DNA from: an uncultured Clostridia bacterium
Lineage (GTDB): Bacteria > Bacillota > Clostridia > Oscillospirales > Acutalibacteraceae
Direction of reading: 5' to 3'
Assembly (NCBI GenBank): GCA_946042285.1
Contig: CAMGDK010000039.1
Span: 1-12,038, forward strand
Length of the DNA stretch: 12,038 nucleotides
Part shown: in pieces, positions 1 to 8,247 of the stretch
How positions within the stretch are numbered: the first letter of the stretch is position 1
Layout of the letters: each line of letters begins with the position of its first letter
Notes under the pieces: model-generated
What the model saw: the letters and a program-made list of their open reading frames with translations, nothing else
Told to the model about the DNA's origin: nothing
The model's database searches: none
Position numbers and translations under genes: made by a program

Positions 1-44
1 GTCTATATTATAGCCATCTATTTTTGTTAATAAAAGCCGATTGA

Positions 45-73
45 TTGACTTTTGTATGTGTTTAGGTTAATAT
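45..73 (+). promoter_or_regulatory. Putative promoter of the lacZ-comEC-holA-rnmV run
   Basis: A -35 box TTGACT (45-50) is separated by exactly 17 bp from a -10-like TAATAT (68-73), upstream of the lacZ start at 106. The -10 matches the sigma-A consensus at 4 of 6 positions; TATAAA just downstream is a possible alternative. A strong ribosome binding site AAAGGGG (92-98) lies 7 nt before the ATG. No clear catabolite-repression operator was seen in the 105 bases upstream of lacZ. A short AT palindrome CTATATTATAG (3-13) is present but of unknown relevance. Confidence 0.55.
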
Positions 74-105
74 ATTGTTATAAATAATTTTAAAGGGGTA
101 AAATT

Positions 106-3100
106 ATGCAGAAATTTAGATGGGAAGATCCGTCAATTTTCAAAATCAATAAAGAGGACGGCCACGCAATAATGCTTCCGTTTGACAGCGAGGACGAGGC
201 GTTGTCGGGCGAGGAGAGCAAATATAAGCAGTCTCTGTCGGGAATGTGGAAGTTTTACTGGCAAAGAGGACTTAAGAATCAGCCGGAAAAATTTGAACTT
301 CTTTCATTTGATGATTCGCAGTGGGACGAAATTAAGGTTCCGTCAGTTTGGCAGACAGAGGGCTATTCCGTGCCGTATTACTATGCAAGTACATTTCCGA
401 AGGCTTTTTCAAGAAGTAAGTCAAGGATTCCTTCAATTGACCATAATATGCAGGAAATCGGATTTTACAGAAAGAGCTTTGTTCTTGATGAAGCATTTGA
501 GGGCAGAGAGATTTTCCTTCATTTCGGTGCAGTAAAGTCAGCGCTTGAGCTTTATGTCAACGGTGAGTTTGTCGGCTATTCACAAGGCTCGATGGTGCCG
601 CATGAGTTTAATGTAACAAAGCTTCTCAAAAAGGGCGAAAACACAATTGCCTGCAAGGTTTACAGGTATTGTGACGGCTCATATCTTGAGGATCAGGATA
701 TGTGGTGGCTTTGCGGTATTTATCGTGAGGTTTATCTTTTTGCCGAAAGCAAGCTTTGCCTGAGGGATTTTTACATCAAAACAGACTTTGATGTTGATTA
801 TAAGGATTCAGAGCTTTCACTTGATATGTATCTTGAGAATTATGCTCATAAAAAGGGTAAGGCTACCGTTAGCGCAAAGCTTATTACCGACAACGGAAGA
901 GAAATTGAAATCGGCGAGGAGCTGAGGACTCTTTCGGGCGGCAGGGAAAAAATCACATTTAACAAAACGATTAAAGCACCAAAGAAATGGTCGGCGGAGG
1001 CACCGAATCTTTATACTCTTGTTATGACTGTTAAAAACGGTGATGAAATTGCCGTAGTTAAGACATATAAGGTCGGCTTCAAAAAGGTTGAAATCAAGGG
1101 AGAAAAGATTTACTTTAACGGTATGCCTCTTATGGTTAAGGGCGTAAACCGTCACGATTTTGATATGGATTGCGGCTGGGCAGTGCCGAGAGAGCGCTAT
1201 ACTCAGGACCTCGACATTATGAAGCAGAATAATATCAATTCAATTCGTACATCCCATTATCCCGACGATCCGTATTTCTATGATATGTGTAACAAGTACG
1301 GCTTCTATGTAATGGATGAGTGCGACCTTGAAACACACGGTGTAAGAAGAAAGGGAGTACCGGGCTCAAATCCTATGTGGACTGCTGCCGTTGTAGATAG
1401 AATGGAGCGAATGGTGCTTAGAGACAGGAATAATCCTTGTATATTCATGTGGTCACTCGGCAACGAGGCGGGCGACGGCGACAACTTTATGGAGATGAAG
1501 AAAGCCGCACTTGCCCTTGATGATACAAGGCAGTTTCATTACGAGGGTGACTTTGACTTGACAAAGAGTGATGTCATTTCCCGTATGTATCCTACTGCAG
1601 ATATTATGGAAAAGCTTGGAAACAAGCAGCCTATCACTATTTCACTTTATGACAATATAGCAAATCAGCTTGCTGCCGATAGCAAGCCAATCAGCGCAGA
1701 TAAGTACGAGGGTAAGCCGATTCTTTTGTGTGAGTATGCTCACAGCATGGAAAATTCCCTCGGTAATTTCCAAGAGTATATTGATGACTTTGAAAAGTAC
1801 GACAATATGTGCGGTGGATTTATTTGGGATTTCGTTGACCAAACCCTGCATGTAAAGGATGAAAACGGTAACGACAATTATCTCTATGGCACAGACTTTG
1901 AAGGTCAGGAGCCGCATAGGATTATTGATATTCCAAACACAACCGCAATGACAGGCAGTAATGTTTATTTCTGTGCAAACGGTATTATCGGTGCCGACAG
2001 AGTGCCTCACCCTCAAATTTGGGAGGTTAAGAAGGGCTATCAAAATATCGTTACAGAGGAATTTGATATAAAAGCAGGTAAGTTTAGGGTTAAAAATAAA
2101 TTCCTCTTTACCGATCTCAGTGCCTATAAGTGTAAGTGGGAAATCAAGGCAGAGGGCGAGCTTATCGAAAACGGTGAGCTTGATAGGATTGAATGTCAAC
2201 CGTTGAGCGAAACATTTATTACAATCCCATACAGCATTGATAAAATTCCTGCCGACAGGGAGACTGTTCTTACAATTTCATTCTGTACTAAAAAGAAAAC
2301 ATTAGGACTTAAGAGCAATTTTGAAATTGCATGGAATCAGTTTATACTTAACGAAATGCCGCAGCCTGACGAAAAGACATGCGACAGCGATCTTGAATTT
2401 TCGGTTAAGGGCTCAAGAGTTGACATTAAAAACGATAAAATTTCTGTTGTAATTGACAACGGCAGAGTTACAAGCTATTGCGTTGCAGGCAGGGAGCTTC
2501 TTGTAGCACCGCTTATGCCAAACTATTTCAGAGCGCTTACCGATAATGATATTGATTTTCTTAACTTTACTCCTCAGTGGGCAAAGTTCCATCCGTTCTA
2601 TGCTTGGCAGAGGGCTACCAAGAGTACAAAGGCGGTTAAGACAGAGGTTATTGAAACAAATAATACTGTTGAGGTTCATGTTGCATTGTCAACAAGCGGA
2701 CTCAAAAACTCTGTTGCAACATATAGAGTGTATCCTGACGGCAGACTTTATGTTTTCCATTCGGCAGTTGCGGCAAGGAATATGCTTCGCTTTGGCTATC
2801 AGCTTGCTCTTGATAAGTCAATGGAGAATGTCGAGTGGTACGGCAGAGGTCCTCATCCAACTTATATTGACAGAAAGCTCGGCGCAAAGATTGATACATA
2901 CAAGTCAACCGTAACAGACCTCGAGTATCGCTACATGCGTCCGCAGGAGTCATCAAACAGATGTGATGTAAGGTACTTTACCATTAAAGATAAGACAGGT
3001 TTTGGTATTAGAGTGGACTCCTTCTACGATAAGCCAATCAACTTCTCTGCTTATCATTACACAACTGACGGTCTTGAAAGGGCTACTCATGTAAACAATA

Positions 3101-3258
3101 TTCCTTATGAGGATATTACAACCGTTAATATCGACCACAGACAGCTGGGCGTTGGCGGTGACCTTCCGGGCCAGGCATTCGTAAGAGAGCCATATACAAT
3201 GCCTAAGGGAAGCAAATACGATTATTCATTTGTGATTACTCCTATTTGTAAAGACTGA
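106..3258 (+). CDS. lacZ: Beta-galactosidase, glycoside hydrolase family 2 (LacZ type)
   Basis: This 1050-residue protein hydrolyses terminal beta-D-galactosides such as lactose, most likely in the cytoplasm since no signal peptide is visible. The domain order is that of long LacZ enzymes: an N-terminal sugar-binding jelly roll (about 1-215), an Ig-like domain, a TIM barrel (about 332-620) and a C-terminal Bgal_small_N domain (about 766-1046). The barrel starts with the GVNRHD signature at 346-351. The acid/base glutamate is E454 in SLGNEAGDG, and the probable nucleophile is E543 in LCEYAHSMENSLGNF. The C-terminal domain holds YGRGPHPTYIDRK. Length is close to E. coli LacZ (1023 residues). 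The start is fixed by AAAGGGG 7 nt upstream. No sugar transporter or LacI-type regulator is adjacent, and the stop overlaps the start of comEC. Natural substrate preference cannot be read from sequence. Confidence 0.96.
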   Translation: MQKFRWEDPSIFKINKEDGHAIMLPFDSEDEALSGEESKYKQSLSGMWKFYWQRGLKNQPEKFELLSFDDSQWDEIKVPSVWQTEGYSVPYYYASTFPKAFSRSKSRIPSIDHNMQEIGFYRKSFVLDEAFEGREIFLHFGAVKSALELYVNGEFVGYSQGSMVPHEFNVTKLLKKGENTIACKVYRYCDGSYLEDQDMWWLCGIYREVYLFAESKLCLRDFYIKTDFDVDYKDSELSLDMYLENYAHKKGKATVSAKLITDNGREIEIGEELRTLSGGREKITFNKTIKAPKKWSAEAPNLYTLVMTVKNGDEIAVVKTYKVGFKKVEIKGEKIYFNGMPLMVKGVNRHDFDMDCGWAVPRERYTQDLDIMKQNNINSIRTSHYPDDPYFYDMCNKYGFYVMDECDLETHGVRRKGVPGSNPMWTAAVVDRMERMVLRDRNNPCIFMWSLGNEAGDGDNFMEMKKAALALDDTRQFHYEGDFDLTKSDVISRMYPTADIMEKLGNKQPITISLYDNIANQLAADSKPISADKYEGKPILLCEYAHSMENSLGNFQEYIDDFEKYDNMCGGFIWDFVDQTLHVKDENGNDNYLYGTDFEGQEPHRIIDIPNTTAMTGSNVYFCANGIIGADRVPHPQIWEVKKGYQNIVTEEFDIKAGKFRVKNKFLFTDLSAYKCKWEIKAEGELIENGELDRIECQPLSETFITIPYSIDKIPADRETVLTISFCTKKKTLGLKSNFEIAWNQFILNEMPQPDEKTCDSDLEFSVKGSRVDIKNDKISVVIDNGRVTSYCVAGRELLVAPLMPNYFRALTDNDIDFLNFTPQWAKFHPFYAWQRATKSTKAVKTEVIETNNTVEVHVALSTSGLKNSVATYRVYPDGRLYVFHSAVAARNMLRFGYQLALDKSMENVEWYGRGPHPTYIDRKLGAKIDTYKSTVTDLEYRYMRPQESSNRCDVRYFTIKDKTGFGIRVDSFYDKPINFSAYHYTTDGLERATHVNNIPYEDITTVNIDHRQLGVGGDLPGQAFVREPYTMPKGSKYDYSFVITPICKD

Positions 3259-5237
3259 TGAAAAGAGTCTTTGCATTTGCAGGCTTTTCATCAGCGTTAG
3301 CTCTGCTTTTATTAAATATAGTTGAATTTGAATATGCTGTGATTGTAACAGCCGCGGCGTTAATTCTTCTTGTGTTATCGCTTGTGATAAAGAGCTTAAG
3401 ACAGGGTAAGGCTGCACCGATTGCTTTTGGTGCAGCTTTATTTTCCTGTCTTGTTTTTATGCTCACTTACAGCAGCTCTGTTGAGCCGCAATTTAAGCTT
3501 TCGGATAATAATTGTGAGGCAATCGTTGAATTTGAAATAGTCGATATACCGATTGAATGTGATTACGGTTGGCGCTATACAATAAAAACAAGGAAAATAT
3601 GTGCACCCGATTCTCCTCAAAGCATTAAGATGCATCTTTATACAAGGGAGGCATTAAATGCGGATTATTATGATACCGTCTATGCAAAACTGCGCTTTCA
3701 ATCGTCTGCCGATAATGCAATAAGCTCTTACGGCAAATTCGGTGAGAATGTGTTTTTGAATTCGTTTTTGAGCTATAATCTTGAGGAAACAGTTGTCGTT
3801 AAAAATGACTCAAAGCCGATTGGATATTATATTATCACAGCAAGGGAGTGGATATTTGACAGGCTTGATGATTGCCTTGATGAGTATTCCGGCTTGCCGC
3901 GAGCATTGCTTACGGGAGACTCGGGCAAATTACCGACAGATGTTCTTGCCGATTTCAAAATATGCGGTGTGTCGCACATCATTGTAGTATCGGGATTACA
4001 TGTTATGATATTAAGCTGTGCACTGTTGTTTTTATTAAAGCTACTTAGGTTGGGCAAGATTGCATATTGCGTTATTTCTGTTCCGATGATTTTATTCTAT
4101 ATGGGAATAGCAGGCTTTTCAAAATCCGTAACAAGAGCCGGCATAATGCTTATTGTTATGCTCCTTTCACAAATGCTGAATCGAAAGGCGGATTCGCTTA
4201 ATTCTCTCGGATTTTCCGTCTTCATAATATGCTTAAATCCGTTTGCGGTCTGTGATGCAGGTGCAGTATTGACTGTTAGCGCCGTGCTTGGACTTGTTGT
4301 TTTAAATCCGTTTATAAGGAGATGTGTCGCAAATCGTATTAAAACGAAGAACAAAGCAGCAAATTATGTGATTAACAGTATTTGCGTTACTGCATCGGTA
4401 TTTGTTTCCACGCTTCCTGCTGTTCAAATTCTTTTCGGCTCAGTCAGCGCGTTGGCTTTTTTAACGAATATTGTGTTTGTTTTATTTGCCGATGTCCTGA
4501 TTATTTTATCCGTTTTATGTGTAGCCTTAGGAAGCCTTGCAGGTGTCGGAGCTGCCGTCTGTGCCCTGACTGTTCTTGTCAGCAGACTGATGATTGGTAT
4601 TGCAGGATTTTTTGCCGATACCTTCTCATTTCTATACCTTGATATTTCAAATGAAATATTTGCAATATCAATTGCCGCAGTAATTGCTTTTGTCGGATTC
4701 AGCTTGATTTTTAAAGGTCGCGTAAGGCTTAAACACGGTATTATGATTTTTGCGCTTCTTATGTCATTTTCTTTAGCGGCATCAATATATGTTCAAGGCA
4801 CAACTGCTTATGTGGCAGTATCTCCTCAAGGCTGTGTTGTTGCTTACAACAGGGATTGCGCCGTTGTGATTGATATTGATGCACCTGTCGATTATTGCTT
4901 TGCAAAGCAATATTTAAACAGTAGAAAATATGACGCGGTTTTGTTTGTTGACTGTGAATATGACAGGAAAAGACTAACCGAATCGGTAAAGTGTGACTAT
5001 ATCTTTGCCAAGAAAAAGGATTTTACTGTTGATTTATGCGACGATATTAGTGTAAAATATGATAGCGGCACAGTTTATATCAAATTGTATGACAGTCGTG
5101 CCGTTGTTACAGATGATTTTATTACCGTCAATAATTACCGTACCGCAAAGGGTAGGGGTAAGCTGTATAATACCGATGAGGTATATTTGTTTAGCTTTAA
5201 GGACGGCTGTGATTTTCAGCTTGTGACTGAGAGCTGA
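3258..5237 (+). CDS. comEC: ComEC/Rec2-family competence protein with degenerate C-terminal domain
   Basis: ComEC forms the inner-membrane channel that imports single-stranded DNA during natural transformation. The 659-residue product begins with hydrophobic segments (about 4-60), has a DUF4131-like extracytoplasmic part, then the Competence domain. Diagnostic motifs are GLPRALLTGDSG (from 212) and SHIIVVSGLHV (239-249), followed by many membrane segments up to about 515. The remaining ~140 residues should be a metallo-beta-lactamase-like domain, but the HxHxDH metal motif is absent: where 'DAxxxTHxHxDH' is expected, the sequence reads YDAVLFVDCEYDRK (558-571). The protein is also shorter than many full-length ComECs (about 750-800 residues). 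The ATG overlaps the lacZ stop (TGATG) and no good ribosome binding site precedes it, so translation is probably coupled to lacZ. The comEC-holA order is common in Firmicutes. Family is certain; transformation function is not. Confidence 0.9.
   Translation: MKRVFAFAGFSSALALLLLNIVEFEYAVIVTAAALILLVLSLVIKSLRQGKAAPIAFGAALFSCLVFMLTYSSSVEPQFKLSDNNCEAIVEFEIVDIPIECDYGWRYTIKTRKICAPDSPQSIKMHLYTREALNADYYDTVYAKLRFQSSADNAISSYGKFGENVFLNSFLSYNLEETVVVKNDSKPIGYYIITAREWIFDRLDDCLDEYSGLPRALLTGDSGKLPTDVLADFKICGVSHIIVVSGLHVMILSCALLFLLKLLRLGKIAYCVISVPMILFYMGIAGFSKSVTRAGIMLIVMLLSQMLNRKADSLNSLGFSVFIICLNPFAVCDAGAVLTVSAVLGLVVLNPFIRRCVANRIKTKNKAANYVINSICVTASVFVSTLPAVQILFGSVSALAFLTNIVFVLFADVLIILSVLCVALGSLAGVGAAVCALTVLVSRLMIGIAGFFADTFSFLYLDISNEIFAISIAAVIAFVGFSLIFKGRVRLKHGIMIFALLMSFSLAASIYVQGTTAYVAVSPQGCVVAYNRDCAVVIDIDAPVDYCFAKQYLNSRKYDAVLFVDCEYDRKRLTESVKCDYIFAKKKDFTVDLCDDISVKYDSGTVYIKLYDSRAVVTDDFITVNNYRTAKGRGKLYNTDEVYLFSFKDGCDFQLVTES
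3406..3441 (+). other. Strong inverted repeat inside comEC, terminator-like
   Basis: About 150 nt into comEC, GCTGCACC (3411-3418) is perfectly complementary to GGTGCAGC (3429-3436) across a 10-nt loop. The stem extends outward by five more RNA pairs, two of them G-U, giving 13 pairs, and is followed by a T-rich stretch (TTTATTTT). It resembles an intrinsic terminator within coding sequence. It encodes the locally symmetric peptide AAPIAFGAA, so it may be a by-product of alanine codons. Confidence 0.4.
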
Positions 5238-5270
5238 CATACTTATATTTTTGAAAGGGCGCATATCAAA

Positions 5271-6317
5271 ATGGCAAAGCTTGATGAACTTCAGTTAAAA
5301 CAGAATATTAAATCAAATGATATTTCAAACGCGTATCTGTTTTACGGTGAGGAAGGCTATCTAAAGCAGTTTTATGTAAACAAGCTAAAGCAAAAGCTCG
5401 TTGATCCTGCATTCGAGTCGTTTAATCTTCATTTATTTGAGGGCAACGATACTACCATTGATGATATTCTTAAGGACGCTCAAATGCTCCCTATGATGAG
5501 CGAGTACAGCCTTGTAATTGTCAGGGATTTTCCAAATGACAGGCTTCAGTACGATGTCAAGGCTCTTGTTGAGTATTTCAAAGAAATCAATGATTTGTGT
5601 GTTCTTGTTTTTTGGTATGATGCTGTTGAGCCTAACGAAAAATCGGAAAGCTTTAAAAAGCTTATTAAGGCATTCGATGAAGCGGGAGCAGTTGTGCAGA
5701 TGAAGAAGAGGAGTGAGTCAGATGTTGCAAAGCTTCTTGTTTCCGCTGCACAAAAAAGAGGTGCAACGCTTGACTCGTCAAATGCAAGGTATCTTATTTC
5801 CGTTGCCGGTAATGACATTAAAACTCTTTTGAACGAGATTGATAAGCTTTCGTATTTTGTAGGCGGTGGGGAAATAACAAAGGCTATTATCGATGATATG
5901 GCTGTTAAGTGCCTACAGGCAAAGATTTACGACCTGTCAAAGCATGTTGTGGCAGGAAATACAGATAGTGCCTACGGTGTCCTCGACACTCTGTTTGCGG
6001 CAAAGGAGGATCCTTTAATTATCCTTTCAACCATCATCGGCGTTTATGTTGATATGTACAGAGTCAAGTGTGCAAAATCAGCAGGCGGCAATTATAACGA
6101 TGTAGGCAAATATTTTAACTATAAGGGCAGGGAATTTGCCCTAAGGAATGCTTCAAGGGATTGTGCCGAGCTGACAGAAAAACAGCTTCGCTCATCACTT
6201 GATGTTATATCGCAGGCTGATATAAAGATGAAAAGCACGGCAGTCGATAAAAAGCTTTTGCTTGAGGAGCTTATTATAAAGCTTGTGCTTATTGCAAGGG
6301 AGCGTTACAATGCTTAA
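5271..6317 (+). CDS. holA: DNA polymerase III, delta subunit
   Basis: This is the delta subunit of the DNA polymerase III clamp loader, the part that opens the beta sliding clamp so that it can be loaded on primed DNA; it acts in the cytoplasm at the replication fork. The 348-residue length is typical. The N-terminal part shows the conserved NAYLFYGEEGYLKQFYVNKL segment (about 20-39) and a DDILKDAQMLPMMSEYSLVIVRDF segment, both usual in Firmicutes HolA/YqeN. The middle has NDIKTLLNEIDKLSYF, and the C-terminal collar region includes AKEDPLIILSTIIGVY and DIKMKSTAVDKKLLLEELIIKL. Like other delta subunits it lacks a working P-loop. It starts 33 nt after comEC, with AAAGGG (5254-5259) 11 nt before the ATG, and its end overlaps rnmV by 8 nt, so the run is probably co-transcribed. 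The frequent neighbour rpsT is absent here. Confidence 0.93.
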   Translation: MAKLDELQLKQNIKSNDISNAYLFYGEEGYLKQFYVNKLKQKLVDPAFESFNLHLFEGNDTTIDDILKDAQMLPMMSEYSLVIVRDFPNDRLQYDVKALVEYFKEINDLCVLVFWYDAVEPNEKSESFKKLIKAFDEAGAVVQMKKRSESDVAKLLVSAAQKRGATLDSSNARYLISVAGNDIKTLLNEIDKLSYFVGGGEITKAIIDDMAVKCLQAKIYDLSKHVVAGNTDSAYGVLDTLFAAKEDPLIILSTIIGVYVDMYRVKCAKSAGGNYNDVGKYFNYKGREFALRNASRDCAELTEKQLRSSLDVISQADIKMKSTAVDKKLLLEELIIKLVLIARERYNA

Positions 6318-6888
6318 GATTAACGAAGCCGTTATAGTTGAGGGCAGATATGACAAGCTTAAGCTTTCTAATTTGATTGACGCACTCATTATCGAAACAA
6401 ACGGCTTTCAAATATTCAAGGATAAGGAAAAAATCAAATTCATTCGCAGGCTTGCTAATGAACGGGGAATTATAATTATCACCGACTCGGACAACAGCGG
6501 CAGGCAGATAAGAAATTATGTGAGCGCCGGCATACCGAGTAATAGAATTAAGCACATTTATATTCCCGATGTTTACGGCAAGGAAAAGCGAAAGAATGCT
6601 CCGTCAAAGGAGGGTAAGTTAGGCGTTGAGGGCATTGACGACAGGGTGCTTGTTGACTTGTTTGAAAAGGCAGGCATCAGGCATGAATTATCAACTAACA
6701 CAAATCCGATAACAAATTATGATTTGTTTGAGGTGGGGTTGTCCGGCAAGGACGGAGCAAAGGCAAAAAAGCTTAAGCTGCTTAAAAAGCTTGATTTGCC
6801 GAGCAATCTGTCTGTCAATTCTATTTTGTCTTACCTTAATTTCACTATGACAAGAGAAGAGTTTTATAAAATGATGGAAGAAATATAA
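6310..6888 (+). CDS. rnmV: Ribonuclease M5 (5S rRNA maturation, Toprim domain)
   Basis: RNase M5 makes the final cuts in 5S rRNA precursors in low-GC Gram-positive bacteria. The 192-residue protein opens with the Toprim fold: EAVIVEGRYDKLKL carries the catalytic glutamate E11, and IIIITDSDNSGRQIRN carries D59 and D61, the acidic metal-binding pair. The later GVEGIDD and LDLPSNLSVNSILSYLNF segments match the M5 C-terminal half. Length fits the family (about 180-190). The ATG at 6310 is preferred because AGGGAG (6297-6302) is well placed before it; an upstream in-frame TTG at 6283 lies deep inside holA and lacks support. It overlaps holA by 8 nt. In many relatives rnmV is followed by ksgA; here it is followed by a terminator and the convergent dinB. 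Confidence 0.93.
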   Translation: MLKINEAVIVEGRYDKLKLSNLIDALIIETNGFQIFKDKEKIKFIRRLANERGIIIITDSDNSGRQIRNYVSAGIPSNRIKHIYIPDVYGKEKRKNAPSKEGKLGVEGIDDRVLVDLFEKAGIRHELSTNTNPITNYDLFEVGLSGKDGAKAKKLKLLKKLDLPSNLSVNSILSYLNFTMTREEFYKMMEEI

Positions 6889-6894
6889 AAATCA

Positions 6895-6929
6895 GGCTCG
6901 ATTGTATCAGCGATACTCTCGAGCCTTTT
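6895..6929. terminator. Bidirectional terminator between rnmV and dinB
   Basis: GGCTCGA (6895-6901) pairs with TCGAGCC (6919-6925), and an inner GTATC (6904-6908) pairs with GATAC (6912-6916), giving one long interrupted stem. TTTT follows on the + strand and a T-rich stretch (GATTTTTATA) follows on the - strand. It sits between two convergent genes and ends one base before the dinB stop codon, so it can serve both. Confidence 0.88.
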
Positions 6930-6930
6930 G

Positions 6931-8163
6931 TTATAGGTATGCAACAGGGTGGATTGTGTGATCGTCATAAGGATTAAAATGCGAAAGCTTTGTGTCAATG
7001 AGCGCAACACCTCTTTGAATACAGTAGTTACCATATCTGTCCTTGAGCGCGTCAACGGCAGTGTCAAGCCTTTCAAGCTTTTCTCTTTTCTCAACTGTTT
7101 TAAGCAAATCAAATTGAGGAATGTAGTCTGCATCAAAGTCGGTAACGCTTATTCCAAGGCTTCGTATCGGTCTGTCCCAGCTGTAATTAGCCTTAAATAA
7201 ATCCATGGCATTTTTGATTATCTCAAGGCTTACATTTGTAGGCGCAGACATTTTACACTGCCTGACTAAATTTGTGAGCTGATTATCCCGCACATAAATT
7301 AAAAGCGTGGTACCCTTAACCTTAAGCTTTCGCATTCGTCTTGCCACGCTTTCCGCAAGCACGGTAAAAACAATTTTAACATCCTCGTTGTTGAGCAAAT
7401 CTCTGTTGAGCGTAGATGAGTTACCAACGCTTTTCACCTCGCTTGATAAATCCATGTGCCTTACAGGCGATGTGTCATATCCGTTTGCAAATCGCCACAG
7501 CATCTCTCCGTTTTTGCCGAAAATGCCTCTTAACAGCTTTAGGTCTGCATTTGCAAGGTCGCCGATTGTGTATATGCCGTAGTAGTTCAGCTTTCTTGTT
7601 GTCTTGCTTCCCACCATAAGCAAATCACTGCAGGGAAGGGGGAATACAATGTCCTTGTAATTAGCCTTGTTGATAACGGTTATTGCGTCAGGTTTTTTGT
7701 AATCAGAGCCGAGCTTTGCAAAAATCTTGTTGTAGCTGACTCCGATGCTAACGGTTATTCCAACCTCTTCCTTCACACGATTTCGTATTTCCTCGGCAAT
7801 TTCTTCGCCGGATTTGTACCAATCTCCCGTAACATCAATCCAGCTTTCGTCAAGCCCAAACGGTTCTATTAAATCAGTGTAGTCCTCGAGTATGCTGCGT
7901 ACCTTTTTGGAAAATTCCATGTAGGTGGAAAAGTGCGGCGGCACAATTATGAGGTCGGGGCATTTTTGCTTTGCCTTCCATATAGGCTCGCCGACGGTAA
8001 GGTTGTATTTCGACGCTATTTCATTTTTGGTAAGTATTATTCCATGTCTGTCCTCTGTGCTTCCGCCTACGGCAACAGGATGCCCGCGAAGCTCCGGATG
8101 AAGATAACATTCAACGCTTGCGTAAAATTTGTTGCAGTCAACATGCAGTATCTGCTTTTCCAT
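6931..8163 (-). CDS. dinB: DNA polymerase IV (Y-family translesion polymerase)
   Basis: DinB is an error-prone Y-family polymerase that copies past damaged bases. The 410-residue protein has the palm motif HVDCNKFYASVE (7-18) with catalytic D9 and the steric-gate aromatic at Y14, and the second catalytic pair D105-E106 in EPFGLDESWIDVTGDW. The second acidic position of the usual DxD is N11. VSIGVSYNKIFAKLGSDYKKPDAI is the standard segment after the palm. Further on come the thumb and little finger (from about 240) with SVGNSSTLNRDL. QFDLL (350-354) resembles a beta-clamp-binding pentapeptide. The start is supported by AAGGTGAT a few bases upstream. Two LexA-like boxes in the promoter imply SOS induction. 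The gene converges on rnmV with a shared terminator and is monocistronic. Confidence 0.95.
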   Translation of the reverse strand: MEKQILHVDCNKFYASVECYLHPELRGHPVAVGGSTEDRHGIILTKNEIASKYNLTVGEPIWKAKQKCPDLIIVPPHFSTYMEFSKKVRSILEDYTDLIEPFGLDESWIDVTGDWYKSGEEIAEEIRNRVKEEVGITVSIGVSYNKIFAKLGSDYKKPDAITVINKANYKDIVFPLPCSDLLMVGSKTTRKLNYYGIYTIGDLANADLKLLRGIFGKNGEMLWRFANGYDTSPVRHMDLSSEVKSVGNSSTLNRDLLNNEDVKIVFTVLAESVARRMRKLKVKGTTLLIYVRDNQLTNLVRQCKMSAPTNVSLEIIKNAMDLFKANYSWDRPIRSLGISVTDFDADYIPQFDLLKTVEKREKLERLDTAVDALKDRYGNYCIQRGVALIDTKLSHFNPYDDHTIHPVAYL

Positions 8164-8175
8164 TACATCACCTTA

Positions 8176-8190
8176 TAGAACAAATATTCT
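8176..8190 (-). promoter_or_regulatory. LexA-like SOS box 1 (near dinB transcription start)
   Basis: On the - strand this reads GAATATTTGTTC within an AGAA...TTCT dyad, one mismatch from the Gram-positive LexA/DinR pattern GAAC-N4-GTTC. It lies between the -10 and the ribosome binding site of dinB, over the expected transcription start. It is a copy of the box at 8201, 25 bp away. Confidence 0.7.
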
Positions 8191-8196
8191 ATACAT

Positions 8197-8225
8197 ATAA
8201 TAGAACAAATATTCGACAAAGTCAA
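8197..8225 (-). promoter_or_regulatory. dinB promoter
   Basis: Reading the - strand, TTGACT (8220-8225) and TATTAT (8197-8202) are separated by exactly 17 bp. Each matches the sigma-A consensus at 5 of 6 positions. The spacer contains a LexA-like box, as expected of a tightly repressed SOS promoter. Confidence 0.8.
8201..8215 (-). promoter_or_regulatory. LexA-like SOS box 2 (between -35 and -10 of dinB)
   Basis: The first 14 bp are identical to box 1 (TAGAACAAATATTC on the + strand). It occupies the spacer of the dinB promoter and touches the -10 box, so a bound repressor would block RNA polymerase. The half-sites are GAAC and ATTC, one base from a perfect GAAC-N4-GTTC dyad. Confidence 0.72.
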
Positions 8226-8247
8226 TAAGCAAATAACGGTGGTATAA

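Noticed and set aside
1642..2199. A 185-codon open frame on the - strand inside lacZ
   Set aside because: It lies entirely opposite conserved GH2 catalytic sequence, has no recognisable domain or ribosome binding site, and is explained as a shadow of the lacZ codons.
6283..6309. Upstream TTG extension of rnmV
   Set aside because: It would extend into holA without a ribosome binding site and add residues absent from RNase M5; the ATG at 6310 has AGGGAG at the right distance.
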